Assembly: GCA_021200895.1 (NCBI GenBank)
Contig: JAJQFX010000060.1
Location: 1-15,945, forward strand
DNA: 15,945 nt
Source: Clostridiales bacterium
GTDB taxonomy: Bacteria; Bacillota; Clostridia; Oscillospirales; Oscillospiraceae
Direction of reading: 5' to 3'
Both the position numbers and the translations under genes were made by a program. Below the pieces are notes generated by a model that saw nothing but the letters and a program-made list of their open reading frames with translations, ran no database searches and was not told the origin of the DNA. Positions 5,522 through 12,110 of this stretch are shown here, piece after piece (position 1 is the first letter of the stretch; the number at the start of each line of letters is the position of its first letter).

Positions 5522-5578
5522 ATGACCGTTATCTTCCCTGAGGTGCTGCGGCACAACTTCCGCTTTGGGCGAATGTGA
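5522..5578 (+). CDS. Leader peptide upstream of the sulfhydrylase gene (MTVIFPEVLRHNFRFGRM)
   Basis: An 18-codon frame starts with ATG 9 nt after a clear AAGGAG (5507-5512). That site follows a stable GC hairpin (5489-5505), so translation is very likely. The peptide is basic and aromatic at its end (LRHNFRFGRM), and its last codon before TGA is Met. The stop overlaps by one base a 9-nt sequence that is fully complementary to the metY ribosome binding site (5660-5668). This is the architecture of translation attenuation. The peptide may act through Met-tRNA supply at codon 18 or as an arrest peptide that senses a sulfur metabolite. Its reality rests on the ribosome binding site and position, not on a database match. 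Confidence 0.62.
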   Translation: MTVIFPEVLRHNFRFGRM

Positions 5579-5668
5579 CCTCTTTCCCTCTGCACGTCCC
5601 CGCACGATGGTTTCTCCCCCTTTAATTCCTGTTTTACCCACAGGAAAGCCAAATTAAATGAAAGAGGT
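5578..5668 (+). promoter_or_regulatory. Anti-ribosome-binding-site pairing controlling metY translation
   Basis: ACCTCTTTC (5578-5586) is perfectly complementary to GAAAGAGGT (5660-5668), which contains the metY ribosome binding site. A 7-bp hairpin, TTCCTGT/ACAGGAA (5626-5632, 5640-5646), lies between them and would bring the two arms together. A ribosome paused at the end of the leader peptide would cover the first arm and free the second. Confidence 0.6.
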
Positions 5669-5676
5669 ATTTTATC

Positions 5677-6978
5677 ATGGCAGCCATTACTGAACAGACG
5701 AAACAGTCCTGGAAATTTGAAACGAAGCAGCTCCACATCGGCCAGGAAAGCCCTGACCCCGCCACCGACGCCCGGGCGGTGCCCATTTACCAAACCACCT
5801 CCTATGTGTTCCGCAGCAGCCAGCACGCCGCCGACCGCTTCGGTCTGGCCGATGCAGGCAACATCTACGGCCGCCTGACCAACTCCACCCAGGGTGTCTT
5901 TGAGGACCGGGTGGCGGCCCTGGAGGGCGGCGTGGCCGGTCTGGCCCTGGCCTCCGGCGCGGCGGCCATCACCTACACCATTCAGGCCCTGGCCACCGCC
6001 GGGGGACATATCGTGGCCCAAAAGACCATTTACGGCGGCTCCTACAACCTGCTGGCCCACACCCTGCCCCTCTACGGTGTCACCACCATCTTTGTGGACG
6101 CCCACGACCTGGCCCAGGTGGAGGACGCCATTCAGGAGAACACCCGGGCGATTTACATCGAGACCCTGGGCAACCCCAACTCCGACATCCCGGACATCGA
6201 CGCCATTGCCGCTATCGCCCACAAACACGGCCTGCCCCTGGTGATCGACAACACCTTCGGCACGCCCTACCTGATTCGCCCCATCGAGCATGGCGCGGAC
6301 ATCGTGGTACACTCCGCCACCAAGTTCATCGGCGGCCACGGCACCTCTCTGGGCGGCGTCATCGTGGACGGCGGCACCTTCGACTGGGCCGCCTCCGGCA
6401 ACTATCCCCAAATCGCCTCCCCCAATCCCTCCTATCACGGGGTCTCCTTCGTCCAGGCCGCAGGCCCCGCCGCCTTCGTCACCTACATTCGGGCCATCCT
6501 GCTGCGGGACACCGGCGCGACCATCTCCCCCTTCAACGCCTTCCTACTGCTCCAGGGGCTGGAGACCCTGTCCCTGCGGGTGGACCGGCACAACGAGAAC
6601 ACCGCCAAAGTCATCGACTATCTGGTGCAGAATCCCCATGTGGAGCACGTCAACCACCCCTCGCTGCCCGACCATCCCGACCACACCCTGTATGAGAAGT
6701 ATTTCCCCCACGGCGGCGGCTCCATCTTCACCTTTGAACTGAAAGGGGACGCCGAGGATGCCAAGGCGTTCATTGACCGGCTCCAGCTGTTCAGCCTGCT
6801 GGCCAACGTGGCAGACGTGAAGAGCCTGGTGATTCACCCCGCCTCCACCACCCACAGCCAGATGAGCGCCCAGGAGTTGGAGGACGCAGGCATCCACCCC
6901 AACACCGTCCGGCTGTCTATCGGCACCGAGCATATTGACGACATTCTCGCCGACCTGGAGCAGGCCTTCCAGGGCTAA
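5677..6978 (+). CDS. metY: O-acetylhomoserine sulfhydrylase (PLP-dependent, Cys/Met metabolism family)
   Basis: The protein has 433 residues, the usual length for the family. It converts O-acetylhomoserine and sulfide into homocysteine for methionine synthesis in the cytosol and may also accept O-acetylserine. Visible motifs are PIYQTTSYVF (37-46), YGRLTNST (64-71), ASGAAA near 92, ETLGNP (162-167), IDNTFGTP (190-197) and SATKFIGGHG (213-222), with Lys216 as the PLP lysine. The GAGG-containing site ends 9 nt before the ATG and is the one masked by the leader complement. A strong promoter, an operator-like dyad and a leader peptide precede it, suggesting control by sulfur or methionine supply. 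A terminator follows, so it is a single-gene unit. Family membership is certain; exact substrate preference is inferred. Confidence 0.93.
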   Translation: MAAITEQTKQSWKFETKQLHIGQESPDPATDARAVPIYQTTSYVFRSSQHAADRFGLADAGNIYGRLTNSTQGVFEDRVAALEGGVAGLALASGAAAITYTIQALATAGGHIVAQKTIYGGSYNLLAHTLPLYGVTTIFVDAHDLAQVEDAIQENTRAIYIETLGNPNSDIPDIDAIAAIAHKHGLPLVIDNTFGTPYLIRPIEHGADIVVHSATKFIGGHGTSLGGVIVDGGTFDWAASGNYPQIASPNPSYHGVSFVQAAGPAAFVTYIRAILLRDTGATISPFNAFLLLQGLETLSLRVDRHNENTAKVIDYLVQNPHVEHVNHPSLPDHPDHTLYEKYFPHGGGSIFTFELKGDAEDAKAFIDRLQLFSLLANVADVKSLVIHPASTTHSQMSAQELEDAGIHPNTVRLSIGTEHIDDILADLEQAFQG

Positions 6979-7000
6979 GCAACCGTTCACCTTCAGCAAT

Positions 7001-7037
7001 GCCGCTGTAAATCTTTTGGTTTACAGCGGCGATTTTT
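7001..7037 (+). terminator. Intrinsic terminator of metY
   Basis: GCCGCTGTAAA (7001-7011) pairs perfectly with TTTACAGCGGC (7020-7030), and GATTTTT follows. It lies 22 nt after the metY stop. Confidence 0.93.
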
Positions 7038-7105
7038 CGTGCTATTCTATTACTTGTGATTGATTCTGCGGCAATGCGCCGAAAAATTTGGGAGGAGAAA
7101 AAGCT

Positions 7106-8335
7106 ATGAAGCTCTTCAAAAAAGTCAACATCACCCTGGCCATCTTCATTGGCCTGGTGCTGGGTATCCTGCTGGGCCTGCTGGTGCCGGGCAGCGTGGG
7201 CTGGTTCTACAGCATCCTGTCCGTCGTCAGCTCCCTGTACATGAACGCGCTGAACATGATGATTTACCCCCTGGTGTTCTGCTCCATCGTGGTGGGCATC
7301 CACGGCATCGGCAGCGTCAGCAAGACCGGTAAAATCGGCGGGCTGTCCCTGCTGTTCTTCCTGGTGACGACCGCTGTGGCCAGCGCCCTGGGCCTGGTGC
7401 TGCCCCGCATCCTGAACCTGGGCACCGGCGTCACCATTGAGATGACGGAGAGCACCGTAGAGGCCACCCAGTTCACCAGCCTGCTGGACACGCTGGAGAA
7501 CCTGATCCCCTCCAACCCCATCGCCTCCTTCGCCGACGGCAATATGCTCCAGGTGCTGGTGTTCGCCCTCATCATCGGCTTCACCATCCTGGCTGTTGGG
7601 GAGAAGGGTGAGCCGCTGATGGCCGTCATCACGTCCGTCAACGACGTTTCGCTGAAAATCATCTCCGTGGTGATGTACTTCACCCCGCTGGGCGTCCTCT
7701 GCTCCATCGCCACTGTGGTGGAGGCCAACGGCACGGACACCATCCTGTCCCTGGCCACCGTGATGATTGCCCTGTATGTCACCTACTTCCTGTACGTCGT
7801 GGTGTTTTACGGCGGGCTGGTCAAGACGCTGGGCAAATGCTCCATCCGGAAGTTCTTCTCCGCCGTGGCCCCTGCCGCGCTGAACGCCTTCGGCACCTGC
7901 TCCTCCTCCGCCACCATCCCCCTGAGCATGAAGTGCATGGAGGAGGAGCTGGACTGCCCCAATGAGATTACCTCCCTGGCCATCCCCTTGGGGGCCACGG
8001 TGAACATGGACGCGGTGTCCATCGTCATGAGCTTTATGATTACCTTCTTCGCCTCCGCCTGCGGAGTGGAGGTCAGCATCAGCATGATGGTGGTTATCCT
8101 GCTGGCCAACGTGCTGCTGAGCATCGGCACCCCCGGCGTTCCCGGCGGGGCCATCGCCTCCTTCGCCGCCCTGTCCGCCATGGCGGGGCTGCCCACCGGC
8201 ATCATGGGGGTGTACATCAGCGTCAACACCCTGGCGGACATGGGGGCCACCTGCGTCAACGTGCTGGGCGACCTGGCCTACTGCCAGGTGCTGAACGCTC
8301 AGCTGAATAAGAAAAAGCCCGCAGAAACAAAGTAA
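7106..8335 (+). CDS. Dicarboxylate/amino acid:cation symporter (DAACS family), probably for a neutral amino acid
   Basis: The protein has 409 residues with the GltPh/SstT fold: TM1-6, then HP1, TM7, HP2 and TM8. HP1 has SSSAT (266-270), TM7 has LGATVNMD (295-302), HP2 has TPGVPGGAI (342-350), and TM8 has LADMGATCVNVLGD (376-389). Alignment with GltPh TM8 (LDMGRTMVNVTGD) keeps Asp378, Asn385 and Asp389, but the Arg that binds the side-chain carboxylate of acidic substrates is Ala381. This argues against glutamate, aspartate or C4-dicarboxylates and for a neutral substrate such as serine, threonine or alanine, driven by sodium. I chose ATG 7106 because GGAGGAG ends 8 nt upstream. It is separated from metY by a terminator. 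No convincing promoter was seen in the 68 nt before it. Confidence 0.9.
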   Translation: MKLFKKVNITLAIFIGLVLGILLGLLVPGSVGWFYSILSVVSSLYMNALNMMIYPLVFCSIVVGIHGIGSVSKTGKIGGLSLLFFLVTTAVASALGLVLPRILNLGTGVTIEMTESTVEATQFTSLLDTLENLIPSNPIASFADGNMLQVLVFALIIGFTILAVGEKGEPLMAVITSVNDVSLKIISVVMYFTPLGVLCSIATVVEANGTDTILSLATVMIALYVTYFLYVVVFYGGLVKTLGKCSIRKFFSAVAPAALNAFGTCSSSATIPLSMKCMEEELDCPNEITSLAIPLGATVNMDAVSIVMSFMITFFASACGVEVSISMMVVILLANVLLSIGTPGVPGGAIASFAALSAMAGLPTGIMGVYISVNTLADMGATCVNVLGDLAYCQVLNAQLNKKKPAETK

Positions 8336-8393
8336 CTCCGTCATCAGCGGAGCAGGTTGTCCGTCTCAGGCGGAGCATGATGCAGAAAGCACA

Positions 8394-8431
8394 GTTGACC
8401 GCTGACGCTGTGACGGAAAACAGCGGTCAAC
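8394..8431. repeat. Inverted repeat downstream of the transporter gene
   Basis: GTTGACCGCTG (8394-8404) pairs perfectly with CAGCGGTCAAC (8421-8431) around a 16-nt loop. No T tract follows. It may be a factor-dependent or stabilising 3' hairpin of the transporter mRNA. No gene was seen between 8336 and 8985; the rest of that stretch holds a MITE (8568-8724), a second hairpin (8743-8780) and the coaBC promoter. Confidence 0.6.
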
Positions 8432-8567
8432 CTATGCCAGTGGGTGCTGCTCCCAGGTGGCTGACTGCGGCTTCCGCGCAGTGCGCGCCCGCCTCGTTCC
8501 TCCCTAAATAAGGATGGGGGGAACAAGGTGGTTGCTTGACCTCCGGGGCTGCGTTCTTCAGGTATAG

Positions 8568-8724
8568 GGAACCTCTGAATAAATGGACGAGAACGGATTG
8601 CGAGGAAATTTGCGTCAGAAAAAGGCGCAAAAACGCAGGAATCCTGACGGATTTCAAGATTTTGCAACGCATTTATGGCGGAAATTTACCGCAAGACGCC
8701 GAAGTGCATTTGTTCAGAGGTTCC
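8568..8724. mobile_element. MITE copy 1 (157 bp, ATAG target duplication)
   Basis: The ends GGAACCTCTGAATAAATG and CATTTGTTCAGAGGTTCC are inverted repeats with 17 of 18 matches. ATAG occurs directly outside both ends (8564-8567, 8725-8728) as a target duplication. The interior has no ORF and is itself partly palindromic (CGTCAG...CTGACG). A very similar copy in the same orientation lies at 10398-10556. The ends resemble the IS5-group pattern GGAA..T..GAA.AA, and 4-bp duplications fit that group, so a resident IS5-type transposase may move it. The family is inferred. Confidence 0.88.
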
Positions 8725-8742
8725 ATAGTTCTTTATAGCGGA

Positions 8743-8780
8743 TTTATCCGGCCTTCCCTCGCCAGGGAAGGCCGGATAAA
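8743..8780. repeat. 17-bp perfect hairpin 19 nt after MITE copy 1
   Basis: A 17-bp stem, TTTATCCGGCCTTCCCT (8743-8759) with its exact complement (8764-8780), has the loop CGCC. No T tract follows on either strand, so it is not a standard terminator. It could be a REP-like element or an mRNA-end structure. Confidence 0.7.
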
Positions 8781-8889
8781 ATGGTTTTAGGGAACCTTTC
8801 CCAAGGAAAAGTGTTCATCCGCCGTCAAGTGTCAGAACGGCAATCATCCCCAGCTGCCAGCGACATACCGGCAGCTTCCTCACGCCCCG

Positions 8890-8918
8890 TTGCAAATCCA
8901 GCCGGAATCTGCTATACT
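8890..8918 (+). promoter_or_regulatory. Promoter of coaBC
   Basis: TTGCAA (8890-8895), a 17-nt spacer and TATACT (8913-8918) lie 67 nt before the coaBC start codon. Confidence 0.78.
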
Positions 8919-8985
8919 GATTCCAACGACAACCAACGCGCAGTAGCCGCCGGAGCCCGGCGGCCCTGCAAAAGAGGGGACTCTT

Positions 8986-10179
8986 ATGCTGAAAGACAAA
9001 ACGATTCTTCTGGGCGTCACCGGCGGCATCGCCTGCTACAAGAGCGCCATGCTGGCCTCCGCCCTGGTGAAGCAGCACGCCAACGTGCAGGTGGTGATGA
9101 CGAGGAACGCCACCGAGTTCATCACCCCCCTGACCTTTGAGCAGCTGACCGGCCATCGGGTGGCGGTGGACACCTTTGACCGCAGCTTCTCCTACCAGGT
9201 GGGGCACATCTCCCTGGCCAGCCAGGCCGACCTGGTGCTGATAGCCCCGGCCACCGCCAATGTGCTGGCGAAGCTGGCCAATGGCCTGGCGGACGATATG
9301 CTAACCACCACCGTGCTGGCCTGCCGCTGCCCAAAAATCGCCGCTCCGGCCATGAACACCGGGATGTATGAAAATCCGGTCACACAGGACAACCTGGACA
9401 AACTCCGCCGTTACGGCTGGGAAATCGTGGAGCCTGCCAGCGGCCACCTGGCCTGCGGCACAGAGGGCAAGGGGCGGATGCCGGAGCCGGAGGAGTTGCT
9501 CCAGGTCTGCCTCCACGCCCTGTCCCACGAGAAGGATATGACGGGGAAGCGGGTGCTAGTGACGGCAGGCCCCACCCAGGAGGACATCGACCCGGTGCGC
9601 TACCTGACGAACCGCTCCTCCGGCAAGATGGGCTACGCCATCGCGAAAGCCGCCTCCGCCCGGGGGGCGGAGGTGACACTGGTGTCGGGGCCGGTGAGCC
9701 TGCCGAAACCGCCCTATGTGGAGGTGGTGCGCGTTCGCTCCGCGGCGGAGATGTACGACGCCGTCACCAGCCGCAGCGGGGAGATGGACATCATCATCAA
9801 GGCCGCCGCCGTGGCCGATTACCGCCCCGCCGCCGTGGCGGAGGACAAGGTGAAAAAGGGAGACGGCGACCTCTCCATCCCCCTGACCCGCACCCGGGAC
9901 ATTTTGCAGTACCTGGGCGACCATAAGCGCCCCGGCCAGTTCCTCTGCGGCTTCTCTATGGAGACCAGGGACATGGTGGCCAACAGCCGGAAGAAGCTGG
10001 AGAAGAAGCACCTTGACCTGATTGCCGCCAACAACGTGAAGGTGGCGGGGGCAGGCTTCGCCGGGGACACCAACATCCTGACCCTCATCTCCCCCGACGG
10101 CATGGAGGAGCTGCCCCTCCTGACCAAGGAGGAGGCCGCCCATGCCCTGCTGGACGCTATTTTGAAGCGGATGGGGTGA
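8986..10179 (+). CDS. coaBC: Bifunctional phosphopantothenoylcysteine decarboxylase / phosphopantothenate-cysteine ligase
   Basis: The protein has 397 residues, normal for the fused enzyme. The first domain (1-180) is the FMN-dependent CoaC decarboxylase: VTGGIACYK (11-19), VGHISLA with His74, APAMNTGMY (120-128) with Asn124, and GHLACGTEGKGRM with Cys157. The second (from about 188) is the CoaB ligase, which joins cysteine to phosphopantothenate: VTAGPTQEDIDPVRYLTNRS (192-211), SSGKMG, AAVADY (274-279) and KVKK (288-291). Together they make 4'-phosphopantetheine for coenzyme A. GAGGGG lies about 6 nt before the ATG. It has its own promoter and is flanked by the two MITE copies. The terminator downstream belongs to the convergent tRNA-Pro gene. 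Confidence 0.96.
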   Translation: MLKDKTILLGVTGGIACYKSAMLASALVKQHANVQVVMTRNATEFITPLTFEQLTGHRVAVDTFDRSFSYQVGHISLASQADLVLIAPATANVLAKLANGLADDMLTTTVLACRCPKIAAPAMNTGMYENPVTQDNLDKLRRYGWEIVEPASGHLACGTEGKGRMPEPEELLQVCLHALSHEKDMTGKRVLVTAGPTQEDIDPVRYLTNRSSGKMGYAIAKAASARGAEVTLVSGPVSLPKPPYVEVVRVRSAAEMYDAVTSRSGEMDIIIKAAAVADYRPAAVAEDKVKKGDGDLSIPLTRTRDILQYLGDHKRPGQFLCGFSMETRDMVANSRKKLEKKHLDLIAANNVKVAGAGFAGDTNILTLISPDGMEELPLLTKEEAAHALLDAILKRMG

Positions 10180-10208
10180 CGGAGGGGCATTTCCGGACGC
10201 TAAAAGCG

Positions 10209-10248
10209 AAAAAGCACTGCCCAGACTGTTTCCAATCTGAGCAGTGCT
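10209..10248 (-). terminator. Terminator of tRNA-Pro(CGG), convergent with coaBC
   Basis: AGCACTGC (10213-10220) pairs with GCAGTGCT (10241-10248), and an inner CAGA/TCTG extends the stem. In the minus direction a T run (A at 10209-10213) follows. Confidence 0.88.
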
Positions 10249-10249
10249 A

Positions 10250-10326
10250 TGGTCGGAATGCCGGGATTCGAACCCGGGGCCTCTTGGACCCGAACCAAGC
10301 GCGATACCAAACTTCGCCACATCCCG
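10250..10326 (-). tRNA. tRNA-Pro (anticodon CGG)
   Basis: Read on the minus strand, the acceptor CGGGATG/CATTCCG has one G-T pair. The anticodon stem CTTGG/CCAAG encloses TTCGGGT, giving anticodon CGG (Pro, CCG). The T-arm is CCGGG-TTCGAAT-CCCGG, the discriminator is A and CCA is encoded. It reads a different proline codon from the tRNA at 5167-5243 and shares much of its body sequence with it. Confidence 0.97.
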
Positions 10327-10337
10327 CAACAAACATT

Positions 10338-10366
10338 ATTATAACTTTTTCCGGGGGGAATGTCAA
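10338..10366 (-). promoter_or_regulatory. Consensus promoter of tRNA-Pro(CGG)
   Basis: On the minus strand TTGACA (10366-10361), a 17-nt spacer and TATAAT (10343-10338) form a full consensus promoter just before the tRNA. MITE copy 2 begins 31 nt upstream of its -35 box. Confidence 0.92.
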
Positions 10367-10397
10367 GCGTGAAAAAGCGCTCCGCTGAAAATTCTTG

Positions 10398-10556
10398 GGA
10401 ACCTCTGAATAAGTGCCGCAAGAGCGAATTGCGAGGAAATTTTCGTCAGAAAAAGGCGCAAAGGCGCAGGAATCCTGACGGATTTCAAGGCTTTGCAACG
10501 CATTTATGGCGGAAATTTACCGCAAGGCGCCGCAGCTGCATTTATTCAGAGGTTCC
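10398..10556. mobile_element. MITE copy 2 (159 bp, CTTG target duplication)
   Basis: It has the same terminal repeats as copy 1, GGAACCTCTGAATAAGTGC on the left and GCATTTATTCAGAGGTTCC on the right (18 of 19 match when inverted). CTTG lies directly outside both ends (10394-10397, 10557-10560). Most of the interior is identical to copy 1, with scattered changes near the ends. It sits between the divergent promoters of tRNA-Pro(CGG) and the ABC ATPase gene, ending 14 nt before the latter's -35 box. Confidence 0.9.
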
Positions 10557-10570
10557 CTTGAAAAAAACAG

Positions 10571-10599
10571 TTGACAAGTTCCCTTCGGTCTGGTAAACT
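10571..10599 (+). promoter_or_regulatory. Promoter of the sugar-ABC ATPase gene
   Basis: TTGACA (10571-10576), a 17-nt spacer and TAAACT (10594-10599), with TGG just before the -10 (extended type), lie directly right of the MITE. The predicted transcript carries a leader of about 250 nt. Confidence 0.8.
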
Positions 10600-10630
10600 A
10601 TGTGATAGGTGATAAAGTTTTTTGAAAAAA

Positions 10631-10739
10631 CGTTATACCATACATTCTTTCGGTGTTAATGGGGATGTACCCCGGCACATATAAACCATGGTGGAGCGTC
10701 ACTCCACAAAAATGATGCTCCATACATTCCAAAAGGAGG
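10631..10739 (+). promoter_or_regulatory. Leader with alternative hairpins before the ABC ATPase gene
   Basis: GTGGAG (10691-10696) can pair with CTCCAC (10702-10707). Alternatively GTGGAGCGTCA (10691-10701) can pair with TGATGCTCCAT (10713-10723) over 11 positions with two G-T pairs. The two structures exclude each other. CCATACATTC is repeated at 10638-10647 and 10720-10729, and a perfect ribosome-binding sequence AAAAGGAGG follows at 10731-10739 although the ATPase start is about 120 nt further on. The arrangement suggests post-transcriptional control. Confidence 0.45.
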
Positions 10740-10751
10740 CAGTCAATTCCC

Positions 10752-10805
10752 GTGAGGCTCGCGGTGCGGCAGTGTGGAGACCTGTCGTATGCGGTGCGCG
10801 CATAG
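10752..10805 (+). CDS. Possible 17-residue leader peptide before the ABC ATPase
   Basis: A GTG at 10752 lies 12 nt after AAAAGGAGG and opens a frame of 17 codons (GTG AGG CTC ... GCA) ending in TAG at 10803. The peptide is basic (MRLAVRQCGDLSYAVRA). Its end lies in a hairpin (TATGCG/CGCATA, 10788-10804). Spacing is long for initiation, so this is a weak call. It is listed because the strong ribosome binding site otherwise has no gene. Confidence 0.3.
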   Translation: MRLAVRQCGDLSYAVRA

Positions 10806-10857
10806 CGCGGCTGTGAGGTGGTCTATTGCGGAGGCAGGATCACTAGAGTCGAAGAAA

Positions 10858-12027
10858 ATGGCAGAAGTAGTATTGAAAGGTATCAAGAAAGTCTATGACA
10901 ACAAGGTGACGGCTGTTCAGAACGTCAACCTGACCATCGCAGATCAGGAGTTTATCGTCCTGGTCGGCCCCTCTGGCTGTGGTAAGTCCACTACGCTGCG
11001 TATGGTGGCCGGTCTGGAAGAGATTTCCGACGGCGAGTTGTACATCGACGGCAAGTTGGTCAACGATGTGGCCCCCAAGGACCGCGACATCGCCATGGTC
11101 TTCCAGAGCTACGCTCTGTATCCCCACATGACGGTGTATGAGAACATGGCCTTCGCTCTGGAGCTGGCCAAGCGTCCCAAGGCCGAAATCGACAAGAAGG
11201 TCCGCGAGGTTGCTGAGATTCTGGACATCACCCAGTACCTGGAGCGTAGGCCCAAGGCTTTGTCCGGCGGCCAGCGTCAGCGTGTGGCTATCGGCCGCGC
11301 CATGGTGCGTGAGCCCAAGGTGTTCCTGATGGACGAACCTCTGTCCAACCTGGATGCCAAGCTGCGTAACCAGATGCGTGCTGAGATTATCAAGCTGCGC
11401 AGCCGTATCAAGACCACGTTCATGTATGTTACCCATGACCAGACCGAGGCCATGACCCTGGGCGACCGTATCGTCATCATGAAGGACGGCATCGTCAACC
11501 AGATCGGCACTCCTCAGGAGCTGTTCAACAAGCCGGTGAACCTGTTTGTGGCTGGCTTCATCGGCACCCCTCAGATGAACTTCTTCGAGGATTCCAAGCT
11601 GGTGCTGGAGAACGACAAGTACTCCGTCATCGTCAAGGGTCAGAAAATCGAGCTGGACGACGCACAGCAGGCCGCGCTGAAGGCCAACGGCCAGAAGCCC
11701 TGTGACATCGTGGTGGGCGTCCGTCCTGAGCACGTCACCGTGGGCGAGGGCAACCTGTCCGCCAAGGTGGAGGTTTCCGAGATGCTGGGCTCCTCCATGC
11801 ACCTGCACTGCGACTGCGGCGGCGACGAGGTCGTCATGGTGGTTCCCACCGTTGACCTGACCATCGACATGTCCTCCGGTTCGACCATCCCCTTCACCTT
11901 CCAGCCCCGCCTGATTCAGATGTTCGACAAGGAGACCACCAACAACCTGATGTGGTACGATTCCGCGTCTGCTGAGGCCTTTGCCCCTGTCAGCAAGAGC
12001 TATGAGCTGCTGGGCGCCGGGAAGTAA
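10858..12027 (+). CDS. Sugar ABC transporter ATPase, MsmX/UgpC type
   Basis: The protein has 389 residues from the ATG at 10858 (MAEVVLKGIKKVYDNKVTAV), the usual start of the family. A longer in-frame extension to GTG 10774 looks non-coding. Motifs are Walker A GPSGCGKST (37-45), Q-loop Gln83 (VFQSYALYPHMTVYEN), LSGGQ (135-139), Walker B VFLMDE (155-160), D-loop SNLDA and the H-loop His193. A C-terminal TOBE/MalK-like regulatory domain starts near residue 240 (GVRPEHV). Such ATPases energise uptake of oligosaccharides or glycerol phosphate. No permease or binding-protein gene is adjacent, so it is probably a shared ATPase serving several sugar importers, like MsmX in Bacillus. Codons such as CGT and GCT are more frequent here than in its neighbours, consistent with high expression. 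The ribosome binding site is poor (GGAGG lies 23 nt upstream). Confidence 0.93.
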   Translation: MAEVVLKGIKKVYDNKVTAVQNVNLTIADQEFIVLVGPSGCGKSTTLRMVAGLEEISDGELYIDGKLVNDVAPKDRDIAMVFQSYALYPHMTVYENMAFALELAKRPKAEIDKKVREVAEILDITQYLERRPKALSGGQRQRVAIGRAMVREPKVFLMDEPLSNLDAKLRNQMRAEIIKLRSRIKTTFMYVTHDQTEAMTLGDRIVIMKDGIVNQIGTPQELFNKPVNLFVAGFIGTPQMNFFEDSKLVLENDKYSVIVKGQKIELDDAQQAALKANGQKPCDIVVGVRPEHVTVGEGNLSAKVEVSEMLGSSMHLHCDCGGDEVVMVVPTVDLTIDMSSGSTIPFTFQPRLIQMFDKETTNNLMWYDSASAEAFAPVSKSYELLGAGK

Positions 12028-12050
12028 GACTTTATTTTCATAAACCAGCA

Positions 12051-12082
12051 CCGTGCCCCGGTTTTCCGGGGCGCGGTTTTTT
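12051..12082 (+). terminator. Intrinsic terminator of the ABC ATPase gene
   Basis: CCGTGCCCCGG (12051-12061) pairs with CCGGGGCGCGG (12066-12076) with one T-G pair and a TTTT loop, followed by TTTTTT. Confidence 0.95.
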
Positions 12083-12110
12083 AATTCCTTGAAACGGGAA
12101 TGGGATTCGT

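Noticed and set aside
5417..5676. SAM riboswitch or T-box in the metY leader
   Set aside because: Neither the SAM-I core nor the T-box sequence AGGGUGGNACCGCG could be found; the leader peptide and the pairing arms explain the region better.
8790..8803. GGGAACCTTTCCC as a third MITE end
   Set aside because: Only the first bases match the terminal repeat, and no interior or partner end follows.
10836..10851. Sequence resembling a cloning polylinker (GGATCACTAGAGTCG)
   Set aside because: It lacks a true BamHI site and any neighbouring vector sequence; chance similarity is more likely.
10774..10857. N-terminal extension of the ABC ATPase to GTG 10774
   Set aside because: The extra 28 residues look non-coding, overlap leader structure and precede the standard family start MAEVVLKGI.
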